The position numbers and the translations under genes are program-made. 46,042 bases of DNA. It comes from an uncultured Aquimarina sp. GTDB taxonomy: Bacteria; Bacteroidota; Bacteroidia; Flavobacteriales; Flavobacteriaceae. The DNA lies in the NCBI GenBank assembly GCA_947489195.1, contig CANLCT010000036.1:1-46042 (forward strand), read 5' to 3'. The first letter of the stretch is position 1; each line of letters opens with the position of its first letter. The notes below the pieces were generated by a model that saw only the letters and a list, made by a program, of their open reading frames with translations, did not search any database and was not told where the DNA came from. Below, in pieces: positions 1 through 7,008 of the stretch.

Positions 1-44
1 ACAATCGTGGTTTTAAATTCTGTATCAAATTTGCGTCTGGTCAT
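1..44 (-). mobile_element. 5' end of a probable IS3-family transposase gene (orfA), cut by the window edge
   Basis: An ATG at 44-42 on the minus strand opens a frame that runs off the window and reads MTRRKFDTEFKTTIV. This basic-aromatic opening, R-R-K-F-x-x-E-F-K, is the usual start of the helix-turn-helix orfA protein of IS3-family elements, which binds the element's ends. Only 15 residues are visible, so the family call rests on that motif alone. The first bases of the element would lie just upstream of this start; the minus-strand run beginning TGTCTAG at 98 is a possible terminal inverted repeat, at a spacing typical of IS3 elements. That boundary is inference. Confidence 0.5.
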
Positions 45-140
45 AATGCGTAATTTATTAAAAAATCACTTAATAAATTATATCAACAAAACTAGACATT
101 CCACTATAGCCATAACAGTAATCAGTTATTAGTAACTATT

Positions 141-1226
141 TTACTCTATACCAGCCCATACTTGCTTAAATTTTTTCAAATTACTTGCCGTTAAATTTTC
201 ATTTGCCATAAATATTTTACCCCTGCTGGTTTTTGGGTCAAACGTCATAATTGTCGATGCTCCTAAATCAGAACCTGTATGACCAATTGAACCAGATTTA
301 AAATACACCATAAACAATCCACTATTGGGTTCCTTTTTATTGATGTTATCCACTATCAAAGCATCACTAAAATTTTTCTTAAATAATTCCTCCCAAGATT
401 CTTTAGTTAACAGTTTAGATGTTTTGTTATAGCCTTTAATCAATTCAATTAGATAAGTTGAAAGGTCATTTATAGTAGTTTTTAAACTACCATCAGGGTA
501 AATTGCACAAGAGTATGGCTCTAGCGCTTTGTCTTGCTCATCGTATAATACAGCATGGTTTAATTTTTCTATGTCTTTATAAAACCAACCCGTACTATTC
601 ATTCCTAATGGTTTAAAAATAAATTCTTTAGTAAAACTATCGAATGATTTACCACTCACTTTTTCGATGATATATGCAGCAAGACCTGAAGCTATATTTG
701 AATATTCGTATTTAGTACCTGCTTTTGATGTATTAAAATTCTTTTTAGAGTATTTACTGCCTTTTTTTGTTAGATATTCTTTCAAAAATACACCCAGTTC
801 CATATTTGGCTTTACATCAAAAAAATATGATGATTCATAGTGTTTTTTGTTATCGATTATTCCAGAGGTATGAGTTGCTAAATGCCGTAATGTTATTTTA
901 TTTTCTTTTTTAAAATTAGGGTTTATAAATTCAAAATCAATATACTTACCAATGTCTTCATCTAAGTCAAGAAATCCCTTTTCATTTGCAATCATTAATG
1001 AAACACCAATAACGGTTTTACTAACCGAACCTATCGGTTGTATTGTTGAACCATTATATTTTAAAGCCTTTTCCTTATCTGCAAAACCAAAATAATTTAA
1101 CTCTTTTATACTATCGTGTTTTACAGATGCAGTTGCATAACCAATAAATCCAGCATCTTGACTATAAGATTTAGACAACATAATTGCAATGAAACTAAGT
1201 GTCAATAAAAAAGTAGTGTAATTCAT
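141..1226 (-). CDS. Exported serine hydrolase, beta-lactamase class C / DD-peptidase-like
   Basis: This protein has the three landmarks of serine beta-lactamase-like (class C/AmpH/EstB) hydrolases. They are S67-V-S-K70 with the nucleophilic serine, a Y-S-N motif in the middle third, and H-T-G near the C-terminus. The N-terminus (MNYTTFLLTLSFIAIMLSKS, then YSQ) is a signal peptide, placing it in the periplasm or on the surface. I chose the ATG at 1226; an upstream ATG at 1277 would add 17 polar residues in front of the signal sequence. Members cleave D-alanyl peptides, esters or beta-lactams; the substrate cannot be read here. The gene stands alone, flanked by the IS fragment and the LOG gene, and resistance should not be assumed. 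Confidence 0.85.
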   Translation of the reverse strand: MNYTTFLLTLSFIAIMLSKSYSQDAGFIGYATASVKHDSIKELNYFGFADKEKALKYNGSTIQPIGSVSKTVIGVSLMIANEKGFLDLDEDIGKYIDFEFINPNFKKENKITLRHLATHTSGIIDNKKHYESSYFFDVKPNMELGVFLKEYLTKKGSKYSKKNFNTSKAGTKYEYSNIASGLAAYIIEKVSGKSFDSFTKEFIFKPLGMNSTGWFYKDIEKLNHAVLYDEQDKALEPYSCAIYPDGSLKTTINDLSTYLIELIKGYNKTSKLLTKESWEELFKKNFSDALIVDNINKKEPNSGLFMVYFKSGSIGHTGSDLGASTIMTFDPKTSRGKIFMANENLTASNLKKFKQVWAGIE

Positions 1227-1401
1227 TTCAAATTTTTTATTATGATTAATATAACTACCAAAGCAGGATAAATACATTCTAAAAATACAATTATTTAATA
1301 CTTAAAAAAGCATAAGCATTAAAACAAATAGTCCACTAACTTAAAAGAACTTCGTTTATTCATATTCACCGTTATTACTTTATATTTCTTATTTAAACAA
1401 T

Positions 1402-1962
1402 TTATATCACTGCATTAGGTGCTTTGTAAGCTTTCATTTTGGTGAGCAGTTCATCGATATTTTCACTTACTAAAAGCATATTTCTATTTTCATGTTTTAA
1501 AAGTCCTTTATCAAACATATTATCCAAAAAACTAATTAAATCATTATAAAATCCATTAGTATTTAATATTCCAATAGGCTTTTTATGAAGACCTAATTGC
1601 CCCCAAGTTAGCATTTCAAAAAGTTCTTCCATTGTTCCAAATCCTCCAGGCAATGCAATCACTCCATCACAAAGGTCATTCATTATCGCTTTTCTCTCAT
1701 GCATCGATTCAACTAAAATTAATTCCGTTAATCCTTTGTGGGCAATCTCTTTTGATTTTAAAAAATTTGGTAAAACGCCTATAACTTTTCCTGACTTTTC
1801 TAAAGCCCCATTTGCAATTGCGCCCATTAGTCCAATATTTGCTCCACCATAAACTAATTCAATATGCTCATGAGCTAATTTTTGGCCAAGTTTTCTGGCT
1901 TGAAATTCAAAATCTTTCTCAGTTCCGAAACTTGAGCCACAAAAAACAGTAATTCTATTCAT
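1402..1962 (-). CDS. LOG-family Rossmann-fold protein (cytokinin riboside 5'-monophosphate phosphoribohydrolase type)
   Basis: The 186-residue protein matches the TIGR00730/LOG family in length and motifs: an N-terminal V-F-C-G-S-S strand-loop, G-G-A-N-I-G-L-M-G (39-47), an R90-K91 pair and P-G-G-F-G-T-M-E-E (105-113). The last two form the nucleotide-binding and catalytic signature. Family members remove the base from nucleoside 5'-monophosphates (AMP or cytokinin ribotides), releasing ribose 5-phosphate. In bacteria the physiological role is often unclear; nucleotide salvage or clean-up is likely. It is cytoplasmic, with no signal sequence. It lies 247 bp downstream of truB on the same strand, and its ATG overlaps the end of a possible 24-codon ORF. 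Confidence 0.9.
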   Translation of the reverse strand: MNRITVFCGSSFGTEKDFEFQARKLGQKLAHEHIELVYGGANIGLMGAIANGALEKSGKVIGVLPNFLKSKEIAHKGLTELILVESMHERKAIMNDLCDGVIALPGGFGTMEELFEMLTWGQLGLHKKPIGILNTNGFYNDLISFLDNMFDKGLLKHENRNMLLVSENIDELLTKMKAYKAPNAVI

Positions 1963-2109
1963 CTATTATTTTTTTATCTATTCTATGATTCTCGAAAATT
2001 TCAATGACTCCTTTTAAAAAACCAATCATTACTTTACCTTTTATTGGATTTTTTCAAATTTTTTCTGAAAATCTTTTTTGATTCCATTCAAAAATTTAAG
2101 TGGATACAT
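1955..2109 (-). other. Two possible very small ORFs upstream of the LOG gene
   Basis: The truB-LOG gap holds two consecutive short frames on the minus strand. The first runs 2109-2041 (22 codons, starting MYPLKF, rich in Lys and Phe). The second runs 2029-1955 (24 codons, starting MIGFLKGVIEIF), and its stop codon overlaps the LOG start by 8 bases, an arrangement seen in translational coupling. The second peptide has an amphipathic, protein-like composition. In DNA this AT-rich, such frames also arise by chance, so I list them as possible, not established, genes. Confidence 0.22.
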
Positions 2110-2209
2110 TTTTCATCTCAATGAAATCAATTTGTTTAACTTCTCGTTCTCAGAAAAACATACTACCTCAAATAAAGAACGTATTTAAAAAAATGCCTTT
2201 GATATAATT

Positions 2210-2899
2210 TTAGAGTTCTAACAGCTTCTCAAAAGCTTGTGGAGTAATCGCATTTTCAACTGAATATTCTCCAATTTTTGTGCGTCGTAATACCGAAAGG
2301 TGTGCCCCCGAAGATAATGCTTTTCCGAAATCATGGGCTAATGATCGTATATATGTCCCCTTACTGCAAACTACTCTAAAGTCTACATTTACACCATTAA
2401 TGGCGGTGATTTCAAATTCGTTAATTTCAATTATTCTAGGCGAAATTTTAACTTCTTCATTATTTCGTGCGTATTCATATAAACGCTTTCCATCTTTTTT
2501 TAACGCAGAAAAAACAGGTGGAAATTGTTCTATTTGACCTTCAAATTGTTTTGTGGCCGCATATATTGCTTCCTCCGTAAGGTGGTCTATCGGATATTGA
2601 GCATCAAATTCAGTTTCCAAATCATAGGATGGCGTGGTTGCTCCTAAAGTAATGGTACCTGTATACTCTTTTATTTGGCCTTGTAGTTCATTTATTGTTT
2701 TTGTAGATTTCCCTGTGCAAATAAGTAATAAACCTGTAGCCAAAGGATCTAAAGTACCGGCATGACCTACTTTTATTTTTTTTATTCCAAATTGCTGACG
2801 AATTAACCATCGTAATTTATTAACCACCTGAAATGAGGACCACTCCAAAGGTTTATCGATCAATAAAGTTTGTCCATCTAAATAATCTTGCCCTCCCAT
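2210..2899 (-). CDS. truB: tRNA pseudouridine(55) synthase TruB
   Basis: TruB converts uridine 55 to pseudouridine in the T-loop of elongator tRNAs. The family's catalytic motif G-H-A-G-T-L-D-P-L-A-T-G is present at about 45-56, with D51 as the nucleophile. It is preceded by the conserved L-L-I-D-K-P-x-x-W-S-S opening at 12-22. Later motifs (F-P-P-x-x-S-A-L-K, then Y-A-R and C-S-K-G-T-Y-I-R-S-L-A-H-D) are also intact. At 229 residues it is the short form lacking a long C-terminal PUA domain, which is common in Bacteroidota. It starts 4 bp after the uppP stop and is the last gene of the ftsX-uppP-truB operon. Confidence 0.97.
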   Translation of the reverse strand: MGGQDYLDGQTLLIDKPLEWSSFQVVNKLRWLIRQQFGIKKIKVGHAGTLDPLATGLLLICTGKSTKTINELQGQIKEYTGTITLGATTPSYDLETEFDAQYPIDHLTEEAIYAATKQFEGQIEQFPPVFSALKKDGKRLYEYARNNEEVKISPRIIEINEFEITAINGVNVDFRVVCSKGTYIRSLAHDFGKALSSGAHLSVLRRTKIGEYSVENAITPQAFEKLLEL

Positions 2900-2903
2900 A
2901 TTT

Positions 2904-3695
2904 TTACAAAAAACCTACACTTATAGCAATCACTCCAACTATCAAACAGTATATAGCAAAATAAGATAGTTTACTCTTTTTTACTAAAGCAATCATCCAC
3001 TTACAAGCAAAATAACCACTAATTAGCGCAGCTATAAAACCTGCTCCTAAAGCCATTCCATTACCCGTTTGTGTACTTATTGCTCCATCGAGCATATCTT
3101 TCCCTATTTTTCCAAAAATTAATGGAATTACCATTAAAAACGAAAAACGTGCTGCTTTAGATTTGTCGTTTCCTAACAATACCGAAGTGGCTATAGTTGC
3201 CCCACTACGCGATATTCCAGGCAACATGGCTATAGCTTGAGAAACCCCAATAACAATACTGTTTTTATAAGTAACTGGTTTGTTTGTGTTTTTAGATTTA
3301 TCTGCCAACCACAACAGCACTGCTGTTATTAATAACATAAAACCTACAAAGGTTACTTTACCTCCAAAAAATTGCTCTAATTCTTCTTCAAAAAATAAGC
3401 CTATAATGACTGCTGGAATGGTCGATAGCATAATTTTAGCTACAAACTGAGTTTCTTCGTTCCATTCAAATTTTAATAATCCTGTAATAATATCAGCAAT
3501 ATCTTTTCTAAAAACAAAAATGGTACTTAATGCTGTTGCAAAATGTAATACTACAGTAAACATCATAGATTCTTCCCCTACTGTAGTATCCCCTAAAATA
3601 GCTTTTCCTAATTCTAAATGACCACTTGATGACACAGGTAAAAACTCGGTCAAGCCTTGAATTACTCCAAGGATAATAGCATCAATAACTTCCAT
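2904..3695 (-). CDS. uppP: Undecaprenyl-diphosphatase UppP (BacA)
   Basis: This integral membrane phosphatase recycles undecaprenyl pyrophosphate to the monophosphate carrier needed for peptidoglycan and surface polysaccharide synthesis. Both signature motifs are present: the E17-containing Q-G-L-T-E-F-L-P-V-S-S-S-G-H stretch at 13-26 and P-G-I-S-R-S-G at 159-165, which supply the catalytic Glu, His and Arg. Several hydrophobic segments span the chain and the 263-residue length is normal. It sits between DUF3098 (6 bp gap) and truB (4 bp gap), so the genes are almost certainly co-transcribed. Overproduction of this family gives bacitracin tolerance, but here it is a housekeeping gene. Confidence 0.97.
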   Translation of the reverse strand: MEVIDAIILGVIQGLTEFLPVSSSGHLELGKAILGDTTVGEESMMFTVVLHFATALSTIFVFRKDIADIITGLLKFEWNEETQFVAKIMLSTIPAVIIGLFFEEELEQFFGGKVTFVGFMLLITAVLLWLADKSKNTNKPVTYKNSIVIGVSQAIAMLPGISRSGATIATSVLLGNDKSKAARFSFLMVIPLIFGKIGKDMLDGAISTQTGNGMALGAGFIAALISGYFACKWMIALVKKSKLSYFAIYCLIVGVIAISVGFL

Positions 3696-3701
3696 AAAAA
3701 A

Positions 3702-3959
3702 TTACTTGTTTGGATTTAATAGTATGGCATATACTTCAACTGCAAAGCCAATGAGTATTAATGTAGGTGCTAAACGAATACGCTGAAAATTGTAGATAGC
3801 AGGATTAAAAACATTGGGATCATCACTACCACCACCGGACATAAGTATAAATCCTAAAGAAATACATGCTAAACCAATAAGCATAAAAATGTAATTCTTT
3901 TTTCCGAAAATAAATTCGTCTGAAGATCTGTTATTTGTCTCTTTTGCCATTTTATTCAT
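3702..3959 (-). CDS. DUF3098 family small membrane protein
   Basis: An 85-residue protein with a polar N-terminus (F-I-F-G-K-K-N-Y at 17-24) leading into two hydrophobic segments (about 25-42 and 60-80). The segments are separated by a Gly/Ser/Asp-rich loop and a P-A-I-Y-N-F-Q-R-I-R-L-A-P sequence. This pattern and its place between ftsX and uppP are what I know of DUF3098, a family largely restricted to Bacteroidota and without an established function. Its start overlaps the end of the preceding 126-residue membrane protein gene by 8 bases, implying tight co-expression. A role in the divisome or in carrier-lipid metabolism is suggested only by neighbourhood. Confidence 0.85.
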   Translation of the reverse strand: MNKMAKETNNRSSDEFIFGKKNYIFMLIGLACISLGFILMSGGGSDDPNVFNPAIYNFQRIRLAPTLILIGFAVEVYAILLNPNK

Positions 3960-4332
3960 TTATTATTTCGTTAAAAAGCACTTTGTTTTCACAACTTAAT
4001 TTCGAAATATGTGGAAAAACCCCATCTCTACTAAACGGTGTCCACCTGTTAATATGTTGCAAGGTAACTTCTTTTTCTAAAATATCTGCGCTTAACTTTT
4101 GGGTACTTAAACCATGTTTTAACGCATTATTTATATAATAATTATGTGTGTCATTTTGTAATTGAATATAAATATCGCCTCCATTACCAGAAGTAACATT
4201 TTGTACAACTCCAGTTACTGGACTTACGTGAGAAATAGTAACGTTTCTTACTGGTTTAAAAGTTATAAAGGCCAAGCTAATAACAATTAAAAAAATCAAA
4301 AAACAACAAGCTAAATATATTCGTTTAAACAC
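3952..4332 (-). CDS. Small single-span membrane protein of unknown function in the ftsX operon
   Basis: I do not recognise a named family. The 126 residues begin with one hydrophobic segment (about 4-25, after M-F-K-R), a signal anchor or uncleaved signal. A soluble region of alternating hydrophobic strands follows (T-G-V-V-Q-N-V, then D-I-Y-I-Q-L-Q-N-D), then Y-Y-I-N-N-A-L-K-H-G-L and a W-T-P-F motif. The strand pattern is compatible with a small beta-barrel such as an OB fold, but that is a guess. It lies 12 bp after ftsX and overlaps DUF3098 by 8 bases, so it belongs to the cell-envelope operon. Its soluble part should face the periplasm. Confidence 0.7.
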   Translation of the reverse strand: MFKRIYLACCFLIFLIVISLAFITFKPVRNVTISHVSPVTGVVQNVTSGNGGDIYIQLQNDTHNYYINNALKHGLSTQKLSADILEKEVTLQHINRWTPFSRDGVFPHISKLSCENKVLFNEIINE

Positions 4333-4344
4333 GATAAAGTAATT

Positions 4345-5223
4345 TTAATAATACAATTCGTCAGTTTGCAAACTTAAGAATCGTTGTGCTGCAAAAAAAG
4401 TACTCAACCACGTAATTAACAATCCTAAAAGGAACACACCACCAAACACTGCTACTAATAGAATGATATCGGTAGTAAAATTAAATTCAACAAAAGTTTT
4501 ATCAAGATAATATAACACTGCTCCCATACCAAGCAAGGCTAAAAATCCACCTAATGCCCCTAAGGCTAAGTTTAATTTTATAAAAGGCCTTCGAATAAAC
4601 GACTTTGTGGCACCTACCATTTGCATTGTTTTAATGGTAAATCGTTTGGCATATACGGTTAATCGAATGGAATTATTAATTAAAAGCACCGCTATTAGTG
4701 TAAAAATACCACAAAGTAACAGCACCCAAAAACTAATTCGTTTGATATTCTCGTTAAGCAATGAAATTAAAGGCTTGTCATACACCACTTCGTCAACAAA
4801 TTTTTTAGTCAAAATATCTTTGACAAAATCATCAATACTTACATTGTTTACAAATGCGGCATTGAGGTTGATATCGATAGAATTCTGCAAAGGATTAGTT
4901 CCTAAAAAGCTTATAAAATCTTCACCAATTTCTTTACTATGAGTTTCTGCAGCTTCTTTTTTTGATACAAATTTAGCAGATTTTACAGCTTCGGATAGTT
5001 TCAATTTTTTGGTCAACTGTACAGTTTCAACTTCTTTTGCTGTATCTTTAAGGTATATAGTTAAAGGAATTTGCTCTTTAAAATAGTCTGTAACTTTTTT
5101 ACTATTTAATACCAAAAGCCCTAATAAACCTAATAAAAATAACACCAAGCCAATACTTACTATTACCGAAAAATAGGATGAAATTAATCTGCGTTTTTGA
5201 TATTTTTCAAATTTTGAACTCAA
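4345..5223 (-). CDS. ftsX: Cell division protein FtsX (permease-like)
   Basis: FtsX is the membrane partner of the ATPase FtsE; the pair relays septal signals to periplasmic peptidoglycan hydrolases. The 292 residues show the family's layout: a short basic cytoplasmic tail, one transmembrane helix (about 19-40), and a periplasmic domain (about 41-165, with I-P-L-T-I-Y-L-K-D near its start). Three C-terminal helices follow, with the typical cytoplasmic loop K-T-M-Q-M-V-G-A-T-K-S-F-I-R-R-P-F between the first two. It is the first gene of the minus-strand operon. No ftsE is adjacent, which is usual in Flavobacteriia. Confidence 0.94.
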   Translation of the reverse strand: MSSKFEKYQKRRLISSYFSVIVSIGLVLFLLGLLGLLVLNSKKVTDYFKEQIPLTIYLKDTAKEVETVQLTKKLKLSEAVKSAKFVSKKEAAETHSKEIGEDFISFLGTNPLQNSIDINLNAAFVNNVSIDDFVKDILTKKFVDEVVYDKPLISLLNENIKRISFWVLLLCGIFTLIAVLLINNSIRLTVYAKRFTIKTMQMVGATKSFIRRPFIKLNLALGALGGFLALLGMGAVLYYLDKTFVEFNFTTDIILLVAVFGGVFLLGLLITWLSTFFAAQRFLSLQTDELYY

Positions 5224-5394
5224 TGGACTTCCTGTTTTAATCTTTTAAAAATTACCCCTTCAATATGGCATAAAATTTACTTAAGCAGCTAATTTAGGAA
5301 ATTGAATTTAATTGCCAACTCTCTTTTACATATACTGTTTATAAAATATATGCTAAATGCTCCTATACTTCTTTTATTTAAAACGTTTAATTCT

Positions 5395-5402
5395 TACTTT
5401 TG
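5395..5402 (+). promoter_or_regulatory. -7 promoter element of the superoxide dismutase gene
   Basis: The octamer TACTTTTG fits the Bacteroidota -7 consensus TAnnTTTG and ends 31 bases before the sod ATG. No clear TTTG -33 box was found at the expected spacing, so the call rests on the -7 element and its position. Confidence 0.5.
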
Positions 5403-5433
5403 ATAACATTAAGTAAAAATTAAAAAAACAATT

Positions 5434-6042
5434 ATGGCTTTTGAATTACCTAAGTTATCATACGCATACGATGCGTTAGAACCACATATTGACGCACGTA
5501 CTATGGAAATTCACCATAGTAAACACCATAATGGATACACAAACAACTTGAATGGGGCTATTGAAGGAAGTGATCTTGATGGAAAAACAATAGAAAACAT
5601 TTTAACTAACCTTGATTTAGAAAACAAAGCTGTTCGTAATAATGGAGGGGGGTTTTACAATCACCGATTATTTTGGACTGTGATGTCGCCTGATGGTGGA
5701 GGAAAACCAACTGGAGAGTTAGCTGAGGCTATAAATGCTGCTTTTGGCTCATTTGAAGCTTTTAAAGATGCCTTTAAAAAAGCTGCTGCTACACAATTTG
5801 GATCAGGTTGGGCTTGGCTTTGTGTTTTAAAAGGTGGTAAAGTTGAAGTTTGTGCAACTGCAAACCAAGACAATCCATTAATGCCAGGTATTGGTTGTGG
5901 AGGCGCTCCTATATTAGGAGTTGATGTTTGGGAGCATGCCTACTATTTAAACTACCAAAATAGACGTCCAGATTATTTAGAGGCTTTCTTTAATGTAATT
6001 AACTGGGATGAGGTGTCTGCTCTTTATGCGCAAAACAAATAA
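5434..6042 (+). CDS. sodA: Superoxide dismutase, Mn-type by sequence
   Basis: The enzyme dismutates superoxide to oxygen and hydrogen peroxide. All four metal ligands are visible: H27 in M-E-I-H-H-S-K-H-H, the His in G-G-G-F-Y-N-H, and the Asp and His of [17 protein letters not shown] and N-Q-D-N-P-L-M are conserved. The second-sphere glutamine is in the N-Q-D-N-P motif and the residues before the second His are glycines, the Mn-SOD arrangement; cambialistic use of Fe is still possible. No signal peptide is present, so it is cytoplasmic. Length (202 aa) is normal. It is transcribed alone, from a TAnnTTTG promoter, into a strong terminator. Confidence 0.96.
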   Translation: MAFELPKLSYAYDALEPHIDARTMEIHHSKHHNGYTNNLNGAIEGSDLDGKTIENILTNLDLENKAVRNNGGGFYNHRLFWTVMSPDGGGKPTGELAEAINAAFGSFEAFKDAFKKAAATQFGSGWAWLCVLKGGKVEVCATANQDNPLMPGIGCGGAPILGVDVWEHAYYLNYQNRRPDYLEAFFNVINWDEVSALYAQNK

Positions 6043-6103
6043 GCTGTATAAGCTAGAAATAATTCAAGGGCAATAAACCCTTATCAGAATTAATAATAAA
6101 TCA

Positions 6104-6135
6104 AAAGGCGTTTGAAATTCAAACGCCTTTTTTTT
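6104..6135 (+). terminator. Rho-independent terminator after sodA
   Basis: A perfect inverted repeat (AAAGGCGTTTGAA at 6104-6116, TTCAAACGCCTTT at 6118-6130) forms a stem whose 3' arm runs into an eight-T tract at 6128-6135, 61 bases past the sod stop. Confidence 0.9.
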
Positions 6136-6152
6136 CGACTAAAAGTCGAAAA
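6132..6152. repeat. Second inverted repeat abutting the sodA terminator
   Basis: TTTTCGACT (6132-6140) and AGTCGAAAA (6144-6152) are perfect complements around a 3-base loop. It starts in the T-tract of the terminator and could be an alternative fold, a protein site or the edge of a small RNA. Confidence 0.5.
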
Positions 6153-7008
6153 ACACATTCACCATCAACTTGCCATAACACAAGCACATAACCCCCACGG
6201 TAGATGGTGCTGCAAATAAAAATAACTATACTAACTTTTTAATTTTTAAAACTTGCTAACCATAAATACTTTAAAAAAGCATTAAAATTGGAAAGCAAGT
6301 TTTTGGGGAATTTCATATTTAAAAAGAAACTATCTTAAAAACCTTTTACATCAAATACTTTAGTCACAATAATTGCATTTAATTGCTATTTTTTTAAACC
6401 AAATAGCTTTTATATACAAAAACATAACTGAGCTTAGTTGTTATTCCTTTTTACAGGTAGTTTGTATGTTTATGCGACTATTTTAATATCAAAAGTTAAT
6501 TCTGTTTACTTTTTTAATTCCAAATTAACTACTGCAAATTTACTATTGCACTAGACTTTCTTAATGCCATTATTGTCTCAAATTAATTATAGTTTTGTTT
6601 CAAAATAAGAGTAAAACTAAATTTCAAAAATTAGTAGGTAATGTACTTTGGGGAAAAATTTAGCAATTACTTTGTACCAGTCTGCTATTAAAATCAGCAC
6701 ATAAGAATTAAATAGTGTTTTGCTTGTTACTGTAGAGAAATATTGTAAAATATATGCAGTGTTTTATTGGCAATTTGCAATTCTGTCTTAAAAAAAACCA
6801 ATTAAAAACAACTTATTTTAACCATAAGATGCATTTTAAAACCCATTGAATATTTGTATTTATTGTATTTTAAGCTCCTATAAAAATCAAATACAACTAG
6901 TACAATTTTCTAAAAATTATTATCGCGTAAATAATTGTTAATTTTAGGTCAATATTATAATAACTAATCCTTTTTATAATAATCAGTCCCCTATTGAGCT
7001 CAAAACAT
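6153..7008. other. Long AT-rich non-coding stretch upstream of the HTCS gene
   Basis: About 850 bp with no convincing reading frame, tRNA or repeat array. It holds a loose inverted repeat (CACCATC near 6158 with GATGGTG near 6203) and must contain the HTCS promoter, though no exact TAnnTTTG element was found near 7009. The length is unusual for this otherwise compact window. Confidence 0.6.

Noticed and set aside
141..1226. Serine hydrolase as an antibiotic-resistance beta-lactamase
   Set aside because: The motifs are shared by peptidases and esterases, and nothing in the context indicates a resistance role.
6994..7008. TTG start for the HTCS protein
   Set aside because: The ATG at 7009 begins the signal peptide directly; the extra five residues add nothing recognisable.
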